Shown piece by piece: positions 1 to 9,060 of a DNA stretch of 64,000 nucleotides; within the stretch, counting starts at the first letter, position 1, and every line of letters begins with the position of its first letter. The stretch is from an uncultured Rhodopila sp. (lineage in GTDB: Bacteria > Pseudomonadota > Alphaproteobacteria > Acetobacterales > Acetobacteraceae). The DNA is taken from positions 17,137 to 81,136 of the forward strand of contig CAINOE010000017.1 of NCBI GenBank assembly GCA_903851415.1, given 5' to 3'. Under the pieces are notes generated by a model. That model saw only the letters and a list, made by a program, of their open reading frames with translations, made no database searches and was not told where the DNA came from. Position numbers and translations under genes: made by a program.

Positions 1-663
1 CATCAGGTAGGTCACCAACAGATCGGGATGGCAGCCCACCGGCGCACGCGCCGCCAGGCGCAGCCACAAGTCCCAGTCCTCGGTTGAGCGCAGCCTGTCG
101 TCAACATCAAACCCGCCGATTGTGCGCAGAAGATCGGCCCGTGCCATGACGGTGGACGTGCCCACAAAGTTCTCCGCATAGATCTGGGACAGCGCATCGT
201 CGTCCAAAAGAAACGGTTCCGTGCGGCGTCCGTAGCGAGCCCGGTAGCGCGGCCAGTAGGTGAAACTGCCGCCGCGATCCTCTCCGGCTGGCGTAAGGTG
301 GCGATAATCGGTGCATGAAAAGCCAATCTGCGGATGGGCGCGATGGATTTTGTATTGCGCATCGAGCTTGCCGGGTTCCCACCAGTCGTCCGCATCAAGA
401 AAGGCGATCAGAGGCGCCCGGGCGGCTGCTATGCCAAGATTTCGCGCGCGCGCCGCGTTGTGGCCGGGACCGGTGAGGATGAGCAAACGCGGATCACGCT
501 GGCATTGCCCGGCGAGCCACTCGGCGGTTCCGTCGGTCGATCCGTCGTCGATGACGATGATCTCGACATCCGGATCAGCGCCGATGGAGGCGATCGCCTT
601 TGGCAGGTAGCGCCGAGTGTTCCGCGTTGGAACGATGACGCTGATCGCCGGCACCGGGGACAT
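1..663 (-). CDS. Family 2 glycosyltransferase (C-terminal end outside window)
   Basis: The 221 visible residues are the N-terminal catalytic part of a GT-A fold family 2 glycosyltransferase, which moves a sugar from a nucleotide-sugar donor to a glycan or lipid acceptor. The start at 663 gives MSPVPAISVIVPTRN, the usual first beta strand. VIDDGSTDGTAEW follows near residue 35, the nucleotide-binding stretch, then IAFLDADDWW near residue 80 with the DxD-like metal site, and STEDWDLWLRLA near residue 200, the usual ED catalytic-base region. The reading frame runs off the left edge. It is the fifth gene of a minus-strand group (positions 4673 to 1) with a second glycosyltransferase, a deacetylase and a methyltransferase, so a role in building a modified glycan is likely. 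Donor and acceptor cannot be told. Confidence 0.88.
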   Translation of the reverse strand, partial: MSPVPAISVIVPTRNTRRYLPKAIASIGADPDVEIIVIDDGSTDGTAEWLAGQCQRDPRLLILTGPGHNAARARNLGIAAARAPLIAFLDADDWWEPGKLDAQYKIHRAHPQIGFSCTDYRHLTPAGEDRGGSFTYWPRYRARYGRRTEPFLLDDDALSQIYAENFVGTSTVMARADLLRTIGGFDVDDRLRSTEDWDLWLRLAARAPVGCHPDLLVTYLM

Positions 664-936
664 GCTTATGGTTCCGATCCGTTCCGCAGGTTTGGATTGG
701 CCAAGGGGAGAGGGCCGCGCAGCCGTGCCGCACGCAAACCTATTGCAATTTCCTGCGATACGCAATACGGGGCTCTTTAACCTTCTGCAACGGACGAGTC
801 CCGGTTGCCGCAATCTGTCGGTGCATTGCAGGATGCAACCAACCCCGCGGTTCCGGCAAGGAAGCTGGGTGCGAACCGTATGTGCGACAGGCCGGCCGAC
901 CGTAGACCAGAGGCCCGGGCGGGCGGCGCTCGCTTC

Positions 937-1512
937 TCAGATCGACTCCAGAGCATCCAGCCGATATCCCGGCCGCCTGTCCTGATGGGAAACCCGCAGC
1001 CAACCGGCGCTTGCCCGGATGAACCTGTTCGCGGCTTCGTCCCCGGGGGTAGGGTCGTCCGACCGGCCGAGCCAGTTCACCAAAATGACAACCGCCTTCG
1101 GCAAGAGGCTGCTGCGGACGCGGGCGGCGCTCCAGTCGATGTCGGAAGCGGTCAGGAAATACAGCACCTCCGACAGGACGATCAGGTCGAAGCGTCCGTC
1201 CGGCCATGCCTGCGGCACCTGCATCCGCTGGAATCCCACATGCGGCTGGTCAGCGCAACGCGCGCGCGCGGCCGCCAACGGTTGCTCGACCAGATCGATC
1301 CCCAGCAGCGCGTCGCACCGCGCCGCCAGCAGGCGGGTCAGCACGCCAATGGAGCAGCCGACCTCCAGACCGGCGGCAAACCGGCGGTCGCCGAGCGCCT
1401 GAAGGGTGCGCCCATACTTTTCCTGCTCGTAAGGATTGCTGCCGAACCCCCAGGGATCGGCGCTGGCCTCGTAAATCCGCTGGAAATGCGCGGCGGAGCG
1501 GGATTCGGTCAT
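937..1512 (-). CDS. NodS-like SAM-dependent methyltransferase
   Basis: This 191-residue protein looks like a small class I SAM-dependent methyltransferase of the NodS type. The N-terminus has HFQRIYEASADPWGF, typical of this group, followed by the SAM-binding motif I LEVGCSIGVLTRLLA near residue 45 and FDLIVLSEVLYFL near residue 105 (motif IV region). NodS N-methylates a deacetylated glucosamine in Nod factors, and here the gene directly follows a PIG-L type deacetylase, so a deacetylate-then-methylate sequence on an amino sugar is an attractive inference. Start ATG at 1512 overlaps the stop of the deacetylase by ATGA, which indicates translational coupling. A longer open frame upstream lies inside the deacetylase and was not used. 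Confidence 0.85.
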   Translation of the reverse strand: MTESRSAAHFQRIYEASADPWGFGSNPYEQEKYGRTLQALGDRRFAAGLEVGCSIGVLTRLLAARCDALLGIDLVEQPLAAARARCADQPHVGFQRMQVPQAWPDGRFDLIVLSEVLYFLTASDIDWSAARVRSSLLPKAVVILVNWLGRSDDPTPGDEAANRFIRASAGWLRVSHQDRRPGYRLDALESI

Positions 1513-2246
1513 GCCAGGAGGAACGTCTCGTAAGGGCTGTCGAAGCAGGCAAGCAGCGCCGAAGGCAGGCGGAAACCTGCCGGATCGTCGTCGATCATGC
1601 CGCCGAATTGAGATTGATGCGCCCGGATGGCGCTCTGCTTCGCCGGCAGGAAAGGCGTGATCTGCAGCCGCCAGCCGGTGCCCGGGGCTTCCGGGATCGC
1701 GGTGCCGTCCGGCAGCGTCCAACCCCAGATCGGGTAGGCGATGTGGCGGAGTCGCGCCCTTTCCGCCACCGCGGCCGCGATCACGGATGCCGCCTCATGA
1801 TCGCAGTGCGGATCATGCCGCCACGGCGCGACGATGGCGGTGCACGCAGCCTCGCCTTCGACCAGCGCCACAAGCTTCGAAACCACGGCGTCGAACGCCG
1901 GCCCGCCGTGCGGCGCCGCCGTATCGGGCTCCCCCAGGAACGCCAGCCGATCCTCCGCCAGTCCCAGCGCGGCAACGGCCTGCCGTGCCTCCTGCGCCCG
2001 CACCGTCCGCAGCCGCTCGGGCGGAAACGCGCGCGACCGGGGATGCGACCCGGCGCCATCGGTCAGGACAGCCACCAGCGGGGGCCGTCCGGCCGCAACG
2101 CAGGCGGCGATCAGGCCGCCGCAGCCGAGGCTCTCATCGTCCGGGTGCGGCGCCAGGACCAGGCAGGTGCCCCCGCCGGCGATCTCGTCCAGGCCGCCAA
2201 GCGGCAGGCCGCGCCACGCCTCATGAAACTCCCGGGCGCTGCTCAT
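1509..2246 (-). CDS. PIG-L / LmbE family deacetylase
   Basis: The 245-residue product belongs to the PIG-L/LmbE zinc-dependent N-deacetylase family, which includes GlcNAc-PI deacetylase and MshB. The signature VLAPHPDDESLGCGG lies near residue 30 and supplies zinc ligands (His and Asp of HPDD); HDPHCDHEA near residue 145 supplies the third histidine. Length fits the family. The start ATG at 2246 overlaps the acyl-CoA dehydrogenase stop by ATGA, and its own stop overlaps the methyltransferase start in the same way, so three proteins are made from one coupled message. The substrate is probably an N-acetylated sugar on a glycan or lipid, judged from the flanking glycosyltransferases. Confidence 0.88.
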   Translation of the reverse strand: MSSAREFHEAWRGLPLGGLDEIAGGGTCLVLAPHPDDESLGCGGLIAACVAAGRPPLVAVLTDGAGSHPRSRAFPPERLRTVRAQEARQAVAALGLAEDRLAFLGEPDTAAPHGGPAFDAVVSKLVALVEGEAACTAIVAPWRHDPHCDHEAASVIAAAVAERARLRHIAYPIWGWTLPDGTAIPEAPGTGWRLQITPFLPAKQSAIRAHQSQFGGMIDDDPAGFRLPSALLACFDSPYETFLLA

Positions 2247-3352
2247 GCGACGGCCGACACGCCGGGGTTCCCGGCGAACCACGCAGCAGCCTCCGTAAGA
2301 ACCTCATCCGGCGCCGGCTGGCGCAGATAGGTGGACAGGTCGCGGCAAATCCGCTCCACCGGGTTGCCCTGCCGGAACGCCGACAGCCCGAGCGAGCGTT
2401 GCACCAGCCGCATCGCGTCGAGGCAGGCGGTCTCCACCGCGATCCGCGCCAGGCCGACCGTCGCGACACGGTGGGCGGCATCGGCCGACGGGTCCTCGGC
2501 GATCCTCGCGGCGGAGCGCACCCAGTGGCGGCTGGTTTCGCGGGCGATCATCGCCTCGCCGATACGGGCGCGGGTATGCGGGTTGTCCCACCGCCCGGAC
2601 TCCCGAAGCTGTGTTACCGCCAGATCCAACAGGGCGATCAGGCCGCCCAGCGCGACCGCCGAACCGCGCCACGCTCCGGCGGAAAAATCCGGTTCGCGCA
2701 GGTAGTCCCCCGGCTCCCCCAGGATCGCGCCGGAGGAGATCTCGCACCCGGAAAAATCCACCGCGCCGGTGACCGCCGCGCGCATGCCCTGCAGCGGCGA
2801 GGGCAGCGGTTTCACCGTCTCGCCTATGCCGAGCCGCAGCAAAAGCATCCGGGTGGCGCCGTCGCCGTCCCGGGCGGTGACCAGCGCGCCGGCCGCATGA
2901 CCGGCGCCGGAGCAGAACTGTTTCGCCCCGGACAGCATGATCCTGGAGCCGGACCGCTGCATGCGCAGCCCGCCGCCGGGTGGGTCGGTTACCCAAAGCC
3001 CGAAGAGTCCGCCGTCCCGTGCGGTTGCCGCTGCCTCCGCCCGCTGCGCTTGCGTCCCGTACCGCGCGACCAGATGCATGGTATTGATGTGGGCTTCGAC
3101 CACCCGGCCAACGGGCAGATTGCCCTGGCCGATAAGCACCAGCATCGACGCCAACGTATCGGCAAGGGCGTCCTCCCGGGTGCCGGTCGCGACCGGCAGC
3201 GGAAGCGTCAGCACGCCCAGACGGTGCAGGCAGGCGATTTCCTCCGTCGGGAAGGCGGCGTCGCGGTCAAGCGCGTCCGCCCGGCTTTGCATCCAGGGCA
3301 CCAGTTCGGCGAGGGAGGTGAGGAGGGGCATGGTCAGGTACGGTGTTCGCAT
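2243..3352 (-). CDS. Acyl-CoA dehydrogenase family protein
   Basis: This 369-residue protein has the layout of an acyl-CoA dehydrogenase: an alpha-helical N-terminal domain, a middle beta domain (FGLWVTDPPGG near residue 120, the FAD-contact strand seen as W-x-T/S-x-P in the family) and a C-terminal helical bundle from about residue 230. The usual catalytic glutamate region is not clearly recognisable, so it may act on an unusual acyl or acyl-carrier substrate, or be a related flavin monooxygenase. A TTG six bases upstream is possible, but the ATG at 3352 is preferred. It is coupled by ATGA overlap to the PIG-L gene. Its presence beside glycosyltransferases suggests desaturation or oxidation of a lipid or fatty acyl part of the product. 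Confidence 0.82.
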   Translation of the reverse strand: MRTPYLTMPLLTSLAELVPWMQSRADALDRDAAFPTEEIACLHRLGVLTLPLPVATGTREDALADTLASMLVLIGQGNLPVGRVVEAHINTMHLVARYGTQAQRAEAAATARDGGLFGLWVTDPPGGGLRMQRSGSRIMLSGAKQFCSGAGHAAGALVTARDGDGATRMLLLRLGIGETVKPLPSPLQGMRAAVTGAVDFSGCEISSGAILGEPGDYLREPDFSAGAWRGSAVALGGLIALLDLAVTQLRESGRWDNPHTRARIGEAMIARETSRHWVRSAARIAEDPSADAAHRVATVGLARIAVETACLDAMRLVQRSLGLSAFRQGNPVERICRDLSTYLRQPAPDEVLTEAAAWFAGNPGVSAVA

Positions 3353-3398
3353 GACCAAACGCGGCCACCCGAGCGGACGCGGCCAGGCGTGCCGGCGC

Positions 3399-3446
3399 GG
3401 CCATCCACGACTTTGCTGCGATCAGCGCCGCAAGTCGTGGATGGCC
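3399..3446. repeat. Intergenic palindrome with 14-bp perfect arms
   Basis: Arms GGCCATCCACGACT (3399-3412) and AGTCGTGGATGGCC (3433-3446) are exact reverse complements with a 20-base loop. The sequence continues as GGAACAAGCCCGGCCGTGAC, which resembles the CCGGGCCATGAC palindromes found elsewhere in the window. It lies between the stop of the upstream glycosyltransferase and the start of the acyl-CoA dehydrogenase gene. It could fold in RNA and act as an mRNA end or stabiliser, or be a REP-type element. Confidence 0.8.
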
Positions 3447-3566
3447 GGAACAAGCCCGGCCGTGACGCGCTGGCAGCGGCATCGCCTTCGCCCACGGCAT
3501 CGCCCACGACCACGGCGGCGCTTTCGCCCACCATCATGCAAGCCACGGGCACCGCACACCTCATCG

Positions 3567-4673
3567 CTAATCCGCCGCCATGGCATCAGCCGGCGCCAAC
3601 TGCCGGAGCACATCCTCGGCCCGTTCAATCTCCCGGCTCAGCTCCGCGAACCGCACTCGCCGCCGCCGCAGCACCGGACTAAGCCGCTCCAGCTCCGCCC
3701 AGGCGGAACCGAAGAAGGGCCCCGACACAGCGCCGGCCACAAGCTCTGCCGCAACATCCAGATCAGCGGCCAGGCCGCCATCGGTTCGGCGGGCCGACCA
3801 TGCCTGCCTGACCCGCGATCTCAAGCTGTAGCGACGCGCGGCGTCCTCCGCCGGTTCGGCCTGTTCGTCGGCGTATTCGTCCTGCTGCACCATGCGGCGG
3901 CGGATCGCATCCGCCATGCCGCCCTCGGCGCGGCCCTCGATCCGCCCCGACACCACTACCTTGATCCCGGGATCGTGCCGGACCCTGGCATCCATCCGCC
4001 ACAGCGAGGCGACAAACGCCCGGTCCTCGCCGCAGGCAATGGCCGGGATGCCGCCGACACGATGATAGGCATCGACCGAGACCGCGAGGCTGGCGCCGGA
4101 CGCCTCCGTATGGCGCGGCGGCGGATCGTGCGCTTCGGGGTCCAGCATCCAGGCGATGTCGTCCAGCAGCGCGATCAGCCGGCATTCCAGCGCGTCGTCG
4201 GCGTGCAGATGCGCCGGGATCATCGCCGCTTCCCACGGATCCACCACCGCGCGTCCGCACACCACATCGGCGCCCCGTTCGAGCGCGGCAAGATTGCGCC
4301 CGACCCAGTCGGGCGGGACGACAGTGTCCGCATCCGTGGCAAGCAATACGCCAGTACGCCCGGCCTTCGCCGCGGCCAGTTGCATTGCCAGCCGCCGCGC
4401 GCACCCGGCATTGGCGTGCTGCCGCGGCAGATCGCGGCTGACGATAGACAGGCGGTAGCGCAGCCGCGGCGCCACGGCCCGCGCGATCGCCTCGGTCGCA
4501 TCCGCGCAGTTGTTCAGCAACAGAACCACCGCATCCGGACATTGCTGCTGATCGCTCAGCGCGGTCAGGCAGGCCGCGATGCGCTCCGCCTCATCCCTGG
4601 CGGGGATGGCGACGATCGCCGGCCGCAATGGTTTTTCCGCGGAATCGAACGATTCCGCGATCTTGTGGGACAT
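3567..4673 (-). CDS. Family 2 glycosyltransferase
   Basis: The 368-residue protein is a family 2 glycosyltransferase. After a 28-residue leader it has PAIVAIPARDEAERI, the first strand, then VLLLNNCADAT near residue 55 and VLLATDADTVVPPDWV near residue 115, where DAD is the metal-binding motif. GEDRAFVASLWRMDARV near residue 220 fits the acceptor-side ED motif. The C-terminal 120 residues are helical and charged and have no clear relative. The start ATG at 4673 was chosen because the glycosyltransferase fold begins soon after; a longer open frame reaches into the divergent reductase gene. It heads the minus-strand group with acyl-CoA dehydrogenase, PIG-L, methyltransferase and a second glycosyltransferase. 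Confidence 0.86.
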   Translation of the reverse strand: MSHKIAESFDSAEKPLRPAIVAIPARDEAERIAACLTALSDQQQCPDAVVLLLNNCADATEAIARAVAPRLRYRLSIVSRDLPRQHANAGCARRLAMQLAAAKAGRTGVLLATDADTVVPPDWVGRNLAALERGADVVCGRAVVDPWEAAMIPAHLHADDALECRLIALLDDIAWMLDPEAHDPPPRHTEASGASLAVSVDAYHRVGGIPAIACGEDRAFVASLWRMDARVRHDPGIKVVVSGRIEGRAEGGMADAIRRRMVQQDEYADEQAEPAEDAARRYSLRSRVRQAWSARRTDGGLAADLDVAAELVAGAVSGPFFGSAWAELERLSPVLRRRRVRFAELSREIERAEDVLRQLAPADAMAAD

Positions 4674-4797
4674 GCAGTTTTCCTGCCCGGGTATTGCGAT
4701 GTCCGGCAGTTGGGATGCGCCGGGGCGGTTGCGACCGGCCTTCACCCGGGTGTTATGCCGCTTGTGCTGACGAAAAAGCGACGTATACGGGCGCTCC

Positions 4798-5808
4798 ATG
4801 ACACAGCACATCGAAGCCGACGTGGCGATCGTCGGCGCCGGCCCGGTCGGATTGTTCGCCGTTTTCGAACTCGGCATGCTGAAACTGTCCAGCGTGCTGA
4901 TCGACGCGCTCGGCGAAGTCGGCGGCCAGTGCACGGCGCTCTATCCGGAAAAGCCGATCTACGACATCCCGGCGCATCCGGCGATCGAGGCGGGCGCGCT
5001 GATCGCCGCGCTGGAGGAGCAGATCAGGCCGTTCGCGACGCCGCGCCTGCTCGGCCGCCAGGTGACCAGGCTTTCCGGCGAGAGCGGGGCGTTTACGCTG
5101 ACAACCGATAAAGGCGACACGGTTCGCGCCAAGGCGGTGGTCGCCGCCGCCGGCGCCGGGGCGTTCGGACCCAACCGGCCGCCGCTGGACGGCCTTGACG
5201 CCTACGAGGCGACCGGCGCGGTGCAATACTATGTCCGCCGCCGCGAGGATCTGCGCGGCAAGCGGGTGGTGGTCGCCGGCGGCGGCGATTCGGCGGTGGA
5301 CTGGGCGCTGGCGCTGAAGGACATCGCCTCGGTTTCGGTCGTGCACAGGCGGGCGAAGTTCCGCGCCGCGCCCGAGAGTGCGGCGCAGCTCGATGAGGCG
5401 GCGCGTTCCGGCCAGATCGAGATGGTGGTGCCGTATCAGCTTCACGGCCTTGTCGGCGAGGCCGGCAAGCTGTCGGCCGTGGCGGTCGCCGACATGGACG
5501 GCGCGGTGAAGCAGGTTCCGGCCGATGTCCTGCTGCCGTTTTTCGGCCTGTCGATGGATCTCGGGCCGATCGCGGCGTGGGGGCTGGAGAGCAGGTTGCA
5601 TCACGTAACGGTCGATCCCGCCACCTGCCAGACCAGCCTGCCGGGCGTGTTCGCCATCGGCGACGTCGCGACGTATCCGGGGAAGTTGAAGCTGATCCTG
5701 CAGGGCTTCAGCGAGGCGGCGGTCGCTGCGCATGCGATATTTCACGTGGTTCACCCCGATCAGGCGCTGCACTTCGAATATTCCACCAGCAAGGGCGTTC
5801 CGGCCTGA
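4798..5808 (+). CDS. Ferredoxin-NADP reductase, thioredoxin-reductase-like type
   Basis: This 336-residue flavoprotein fits the TrxR-like ferredoxin-NADP(+) reductase family (YumC/FNR2 type), which passes electrons between NADPH and ferredoxin. The FAD-binding motif VAIVGAGPVGLFA sits at residues 9-21, EVGGQCTALYPEKPIYDIP follows near residue 40, and the NADPH-binding GGGDSAVDWAL begins near residue 160. FAIGDVATYPGKLKLILQG near residue 283 is the C-terminal FAD contact. The CxxC redox pair of true thioredoxin reductases is absent, which separates the families. It is divergent from the glycosyltransferase operon and precedes a bacteriophytochrome gene 257 bases downstream. A role in supplying reduced ferredoxin, for example to bilin or pigment enzymes, is only inference. 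Confidence 0.92.
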   Translation: MTQHIEADVAIVGAGPVGLFAVFELGMLKLSSVLIDALGEVGGQCTALYPEKPIYDIPAHPAIEAGALIAALEEQIRPFATPRLLGRQVTRLSGESGAFTLTTDKGDTVRAKAVVAAAGAGAFGPNRPPLDGLDAYEATGAVQYYVRRREDLRGKRVVVAGGGDSAVDWALALKDIASVSVVHRRAKFRAAPESAAQLDEAARSGQIEMVVPYQLHGLVGEAGKLSAVAVADMDGAVKQVPADVLLPFFGLSMDLGPIAAWGLESRLHHVTVDPATCQTSLPGVFAIGDVATYPGKLKLILQGFSEAAVAAHAIFHVVHPDQALHFEYSTSKGVPA

Positions 5809-6065
5809 CCAGCCGCCGCGCGTAACTAACGATTTTGCATCGATAAATTGTTATTTGCCAAATAAAAGTACGTGTGCCGCATCTTTTTTCACTGAAACAC
5901 TGCCGGAAATAAAATTCCGGATGGCGCTCCGGTGTTACGGCGTGCAATGAAGGCGTCAGGCGGCAATACCGGAGCGCGGCGGTTGGACGTGCAGCCGGCC
6001 CGCCCGGATAGTCCAGGCAAAAGGCGGGCGTTCCTGAAAATGCTTTTGACTATTGTTCACCCGAC

Positions 6066-8942
6066 ATGAGCGGCTGCGATGCCCCGGCGCGGCCGGAGCC
6101 TCAGGCGGCGCTGGATTACTCGTCCTGCGAGCAGGAGCCGATCCATGTTCCGGGCGCCATTCAGCCGAACGGCGCGGTGATTGCGGCGCTGGCGGACAGC
6201 CTGCTGGTGACGCATGCCAGCGCCAATCTTGCCGCGTTTTTGGGTCGGCAAGCCGAGGCGGTGCTTGGCAAGCCGTTGGCGCAGGCCATCGGCGACGCGG
6301 CCTGCCACGCCTTGCAGGCGTCCGGCGCTCTCGACTGGACAGCGCCCGGCGCTTTGCCGGTGGTCGCCGCACCGGATGGCACCGACCTCACCTTCCACGC
6401 TTACCGGTCGGGCCGGCATATCTGCATCGACATCGAGCCGCACGGCGACGCGCTGCCGGCGGCCTCTCCCGCCACGCTGGTGCGCTCGGTGCTTGAGACG
6501 TTCCGGCATGCCGGCACCCGTCAGGAATTGTGCGATCTCGCGGTGCGCGGGCTGAAGGCGCTTGTCGGCTACGACCGCGTGATCGCCTATCGCTTTCATT
6601 CCGACGGGCATGGCGAGGTGATCGCAGAGGCGCGAGAAGATCGCCTCGAGCCGTATTTGGGACTGCATTACCCGGCCAGCGACATACCGCCCCAGGCGCG
6701 GGCGCTGTACCTCCGCCAGCGCGTTGGCGCGGTTGCCAGTTCGAGCTATGTCCCGGTGCCGCTGCTGGCCGATGCGGGACTGGACGACGGGACGAAGCTG
6801 GATCTGACGCACAGCGCCCTGCGCAGCATCTCGCCGGTGCATCTCGAGTACATGCGCAACATGAACACCGCGGCGAGCCTGACGATCGCGCTGCCGCACG
6901 GGCCGGAGCTGTGGGGCATGCTGGTCTGCCACCACACCACCCCGCGCACCGCCGGCCCCGAGCAACGTGCTATTGCCGAAATGATCGGCCAGATCACCTC
7001 GCTGCTTCTGTCCAGCCTGGGCGATGCGGAATACGCGTCGCAGCGGCTGGCCCGCACCATCACCTTGAAGCATCTGACGCAAAAGATCGCCGCGCCGATG
7101 CCGCTGCCGCAGGCTATGGAAGCGGCGGCGCCCGATCTTCTCGCGCTTGTCGATGCGACCGGCGCCCTGGTGCGCATCGGCGGCAGCGTGTTGGCGCTGG
7201 GGGTCACGCCGCCGCTGGAAGCGGCCGATCAGGCGCTCGCGGTGCTGCGGTCCGCCGCCAACGGGGAGGATGTGGCGATCGACGACCTCGGTCTGCGGCA
7301 TCCGGAGCTGGCGGCGTGCGCGGCGGCCGGAAGCGGTGCCCTGCTGCTGCCGCTGGGGCCGGGATCGGACGACGCGATCCTGTGGTTCCGGCCGGAGCTG
7401 TCTCAGACCCTCGCCTGGGGCGGCAACCCCAACTTCCCCGCCAGGGTGGAGCCGGAGACCGGGCGCATCTCGCCGCGCACCTCGTTCGCCACCTGGATCT
7501 CGACGGCCAACGGCCGCTCGGCGCCCTGGACCGAGGCCGACATCTCGCTTGCGCGGGAGGCGGGGCGGGCGATCGAGGCCGAACTGGTCTATCGCATCAA
7601 GGCCGAGCTGGCGCGGCTGCGCGACTATGACGTCCTGACGGGACTGCCGAACCGGAACCTGCTGGAGGATTGGCTGCTGCAGGCCAGCCGTGAGGCCCAT
7701 GGGGTGGCCCGAGGGGAGGCCCGAAGGGAGGCCAGAGGCGCGGCGCGGTCGGACGATGCCCTGCTGTTCCTCGACCTCGATCGCTTCAAGGTGGTGAACG
7801 ATACGATGGGCCATGCCGCGGGCGATGCGCTGCTGGTCGAGGCGGCGCGGCGGATGGTGGCCGCGGCGGAACCCGACAACCGGGTGGCCCGGCTGGGCGG
7901 CGACGAGTTCGTGGTGTTCTGCCGGGCGGCGGATCCGGCGGCGACGAGCCGGCTGGCCGAACGCATCCGCACGGCCGTCGAAGCGCCGTTCGAAATTGGC
8001 GGGCGATCCTGCTACGTCTCGATCAGCATCGGGATTGCGTATTCGGGCGACGTGGCCGGGCTCGACCTGGTGCGGGCCGCGGACATGGCGATGTATGTCG
8101 CCAAGCAATGCGGCGGCAACCGCGCGGTGGTGTTCGAAGCCAGCCTGTATGAACGCGCGGTGCGGCAGTTCGAACTCGACCGCGACATGCGCCAGGCGCT
8201 GAGCGTCGGCGACGAGTTCGTCCTGGTGTATCAGCCGGTGTTCTCCGTTTCCCCGGGCGGCCGCCGGTTGGCCGGTTTTGAGGCGCTGCTGCGGTGGCGG
8301 CATCCGCGGCAGGGCTGGCTGGCGCCCGACCTGTTCATCCCGCTGGCGGAGAAGTCCGGCCTGATCCAGCCGCTCGGCGACTGGGTGCTGACGGAGGCGT
8401 GCCGCCAGGGGCGGATTTTCCAGGCGGCGCGGCCGGACCTGACGCTGCAGATGGCGGTGAACGTGTCCGCCTCGCAGCTCGCCCGGCCGGGCTTCGCCGC
8501 CGATGTGGCGGGCGTGCTGCAGGCGGAGACGTTTCCGCCCGAGGCGCTGTGCCTGGAAGTCACGGAAAGCATGGTCACCGACGTCGCCGTGTCCTGCGTG
8601 CTCGTGGAACTGCGCGCGCTCGGCGTGAAGGTGGCGATCGACGATTTCGGCGTCGGGTATTCGTCGCTGTCCTATCTGCTGCGGCTGCCGGCCGATGTGG
8701 TGAAGCTCGACCGCAGCTTCCTGGAGATGGCCGGCGGCAGCACGCGCGGGCCGGACTTCGTCGGCGCGGTGGTGGCGCTTGCCCACGTGGCGGGGAAGGT
8801 CGTGCTCGTCGAGGGTATCGAGAACGCGTCGCAGCTCGAGATGGCGATCGCGATGGGGGCGGACATGCTGCAGGGGTTCCTGCTGGCGCGGCCCTTGTCG
8901 GTGCAGGCGGCGGAGGAGGCGTTCCTGCGCCGGAGGGATTAG
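6066..8942 (+). CDS. Bacteriophytochrome with GGDEF and EAL output domains
   Basis: The 958-residue protein has the order PAS-GAF-PHY-GGDEF-EAL. Cys21 in SSCEQEPIHVPGAIQPNG is placed where bacteriophytochromes bind biliverdin. The GAF domain holds HYPASDIPPQAR near residue 205. The PHY tongue shows PRTSFATWIS near residue 475. The cyclase domain begins near residue 520 (DVLTGLPNRN) and keeps RLGGDEFVVF near 608, so it should make cyclic di-GMP. The phosphodiesterase domain keeps EALLRW near 738, so it should also degrade it. Light would tune the balance. A short Arg/Glu/Ala repeat (residues about 543-560) disturbs the cyclase N-terminal region. No heme oxygenase gene lies next to it, so biliverdin must come from elsewhere. 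Confidence 0.95.
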   Translation: MSGCDAPARPEPQAALDYSSCEQEPIHVPGAIQPNGAVIAALADSLLVTHASANLAAFLGRQAEAVLGKPLAQAIGDAACHALQASGALDWTAPGALPVVAAPDGTDLTFHAYRSGRHICIDIEPHGDALPAASPATLVRSVLETFRHAGTRQELCDLAVRGLKALVGYDRVIAYRFHSDGHGEVIAEAREDRLEPYLGLHYPASDIPPQARALYLRQRVGAVASSSYVPVPLLADAGLDDGTKLDLTHSALRSISPVHLEYMRNMNTAASLTIALPHGPELWGMLVCHHTTPRTAGPEQRAIAEMIGQITSLLLSSLGDAEYASQRLARTITLKHLTQKIAAPMPLPQAMEAAAPDLLALVDATGALVRIGGSVLALGVTPPLEAADQALAVLRSAANGEDVAIDDLGLRHPELAACAAAGSGALLLPLGPGSDDAILWFRPELSQTLAWGGNPNFPARVEPETGRISPRTSFATWISTANGRSAPWTEADISLAREAGRAIEAELVYRIKAELARLRDYDVLTGLPNRNLLEDWLLQASREAHGVARGEARREARGAARSDDALLFLDLDRFKVVNDTMGHAAGDALLVEAARRMVAAAEPDNRVARLGGDEFVVFCRAADPAATSRLAERIRTAVEAPFEIGGRSCYVSISIGIAYSGDVAGLDLVRAADMAMYVAKQCGGNRAVVFEASLYERAVRQFELDRDMRQALSVGDEFVLVYQPVFSVSPGGRRLAGFEALLRWRHPRQGWLAPDLFIPLAEKSGLIQPLGDWVLTEACRQGRIFQAARPDLTLQMAVNVSASQLARPGFAADVAGVLQAETFPPEALCLEVTESMVTDVAVSCVLVELRALGVKVAIDDFGVGYSSLSYLLRLPADVVKLDRSFLEMAGGSTRGPDFVGAVVALAHVAGKVVLVEGIENASQLEMAIAMGADMLQGFLLARPLSVQAAEEAFLRRRD

Positions 8943-8957
8943 GCGCGTCATTCTCTC

Positions 8958-8992
8958 GTCGTCATGGCCCGGACAAGCCGGGCCATGACGAC
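8958..8992. repeat. REP-like palindrome, 15-bp perfect arms
   Basis: GTCGTCATGGCCCGG (8958-8972) and CCGGGCCATGACGAC (8978-8992) are perfect reverse complements around the loop ACAAG. It starts 16 bases after the phytochrome stop and may act as a transcription end or mRNA stabiliser, but there is no T run. The same core recurs near 11230, 43768, 54081 and 55021. Confidence 0.85.
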
Positions 8993-9060
8993 CGGGGAAC
9001 AAAATGCCGCGCTCCGCGCGACGCCCTATCCTGATAGCTGTGGGGCTCGTCCCGGCCATG

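Noticed and set aside
664..936. Possible tRNA or small RNA between the first glycosyltransferase and the methyltransferase gene
   Set aside because: No cloverleaf, T-loop GGTTCRANNCC pattern or strong terminator hairpin could be found.
1206..5111. Very long open frames on the plus strand opposite the minus-strand glycan genes
   Set aside because: They are rich in Arg, Pro and Ala and lack any motif, as expected for antisense frames in GC-rich DNA; the minus-strand frames contain clear enzyme motifs.
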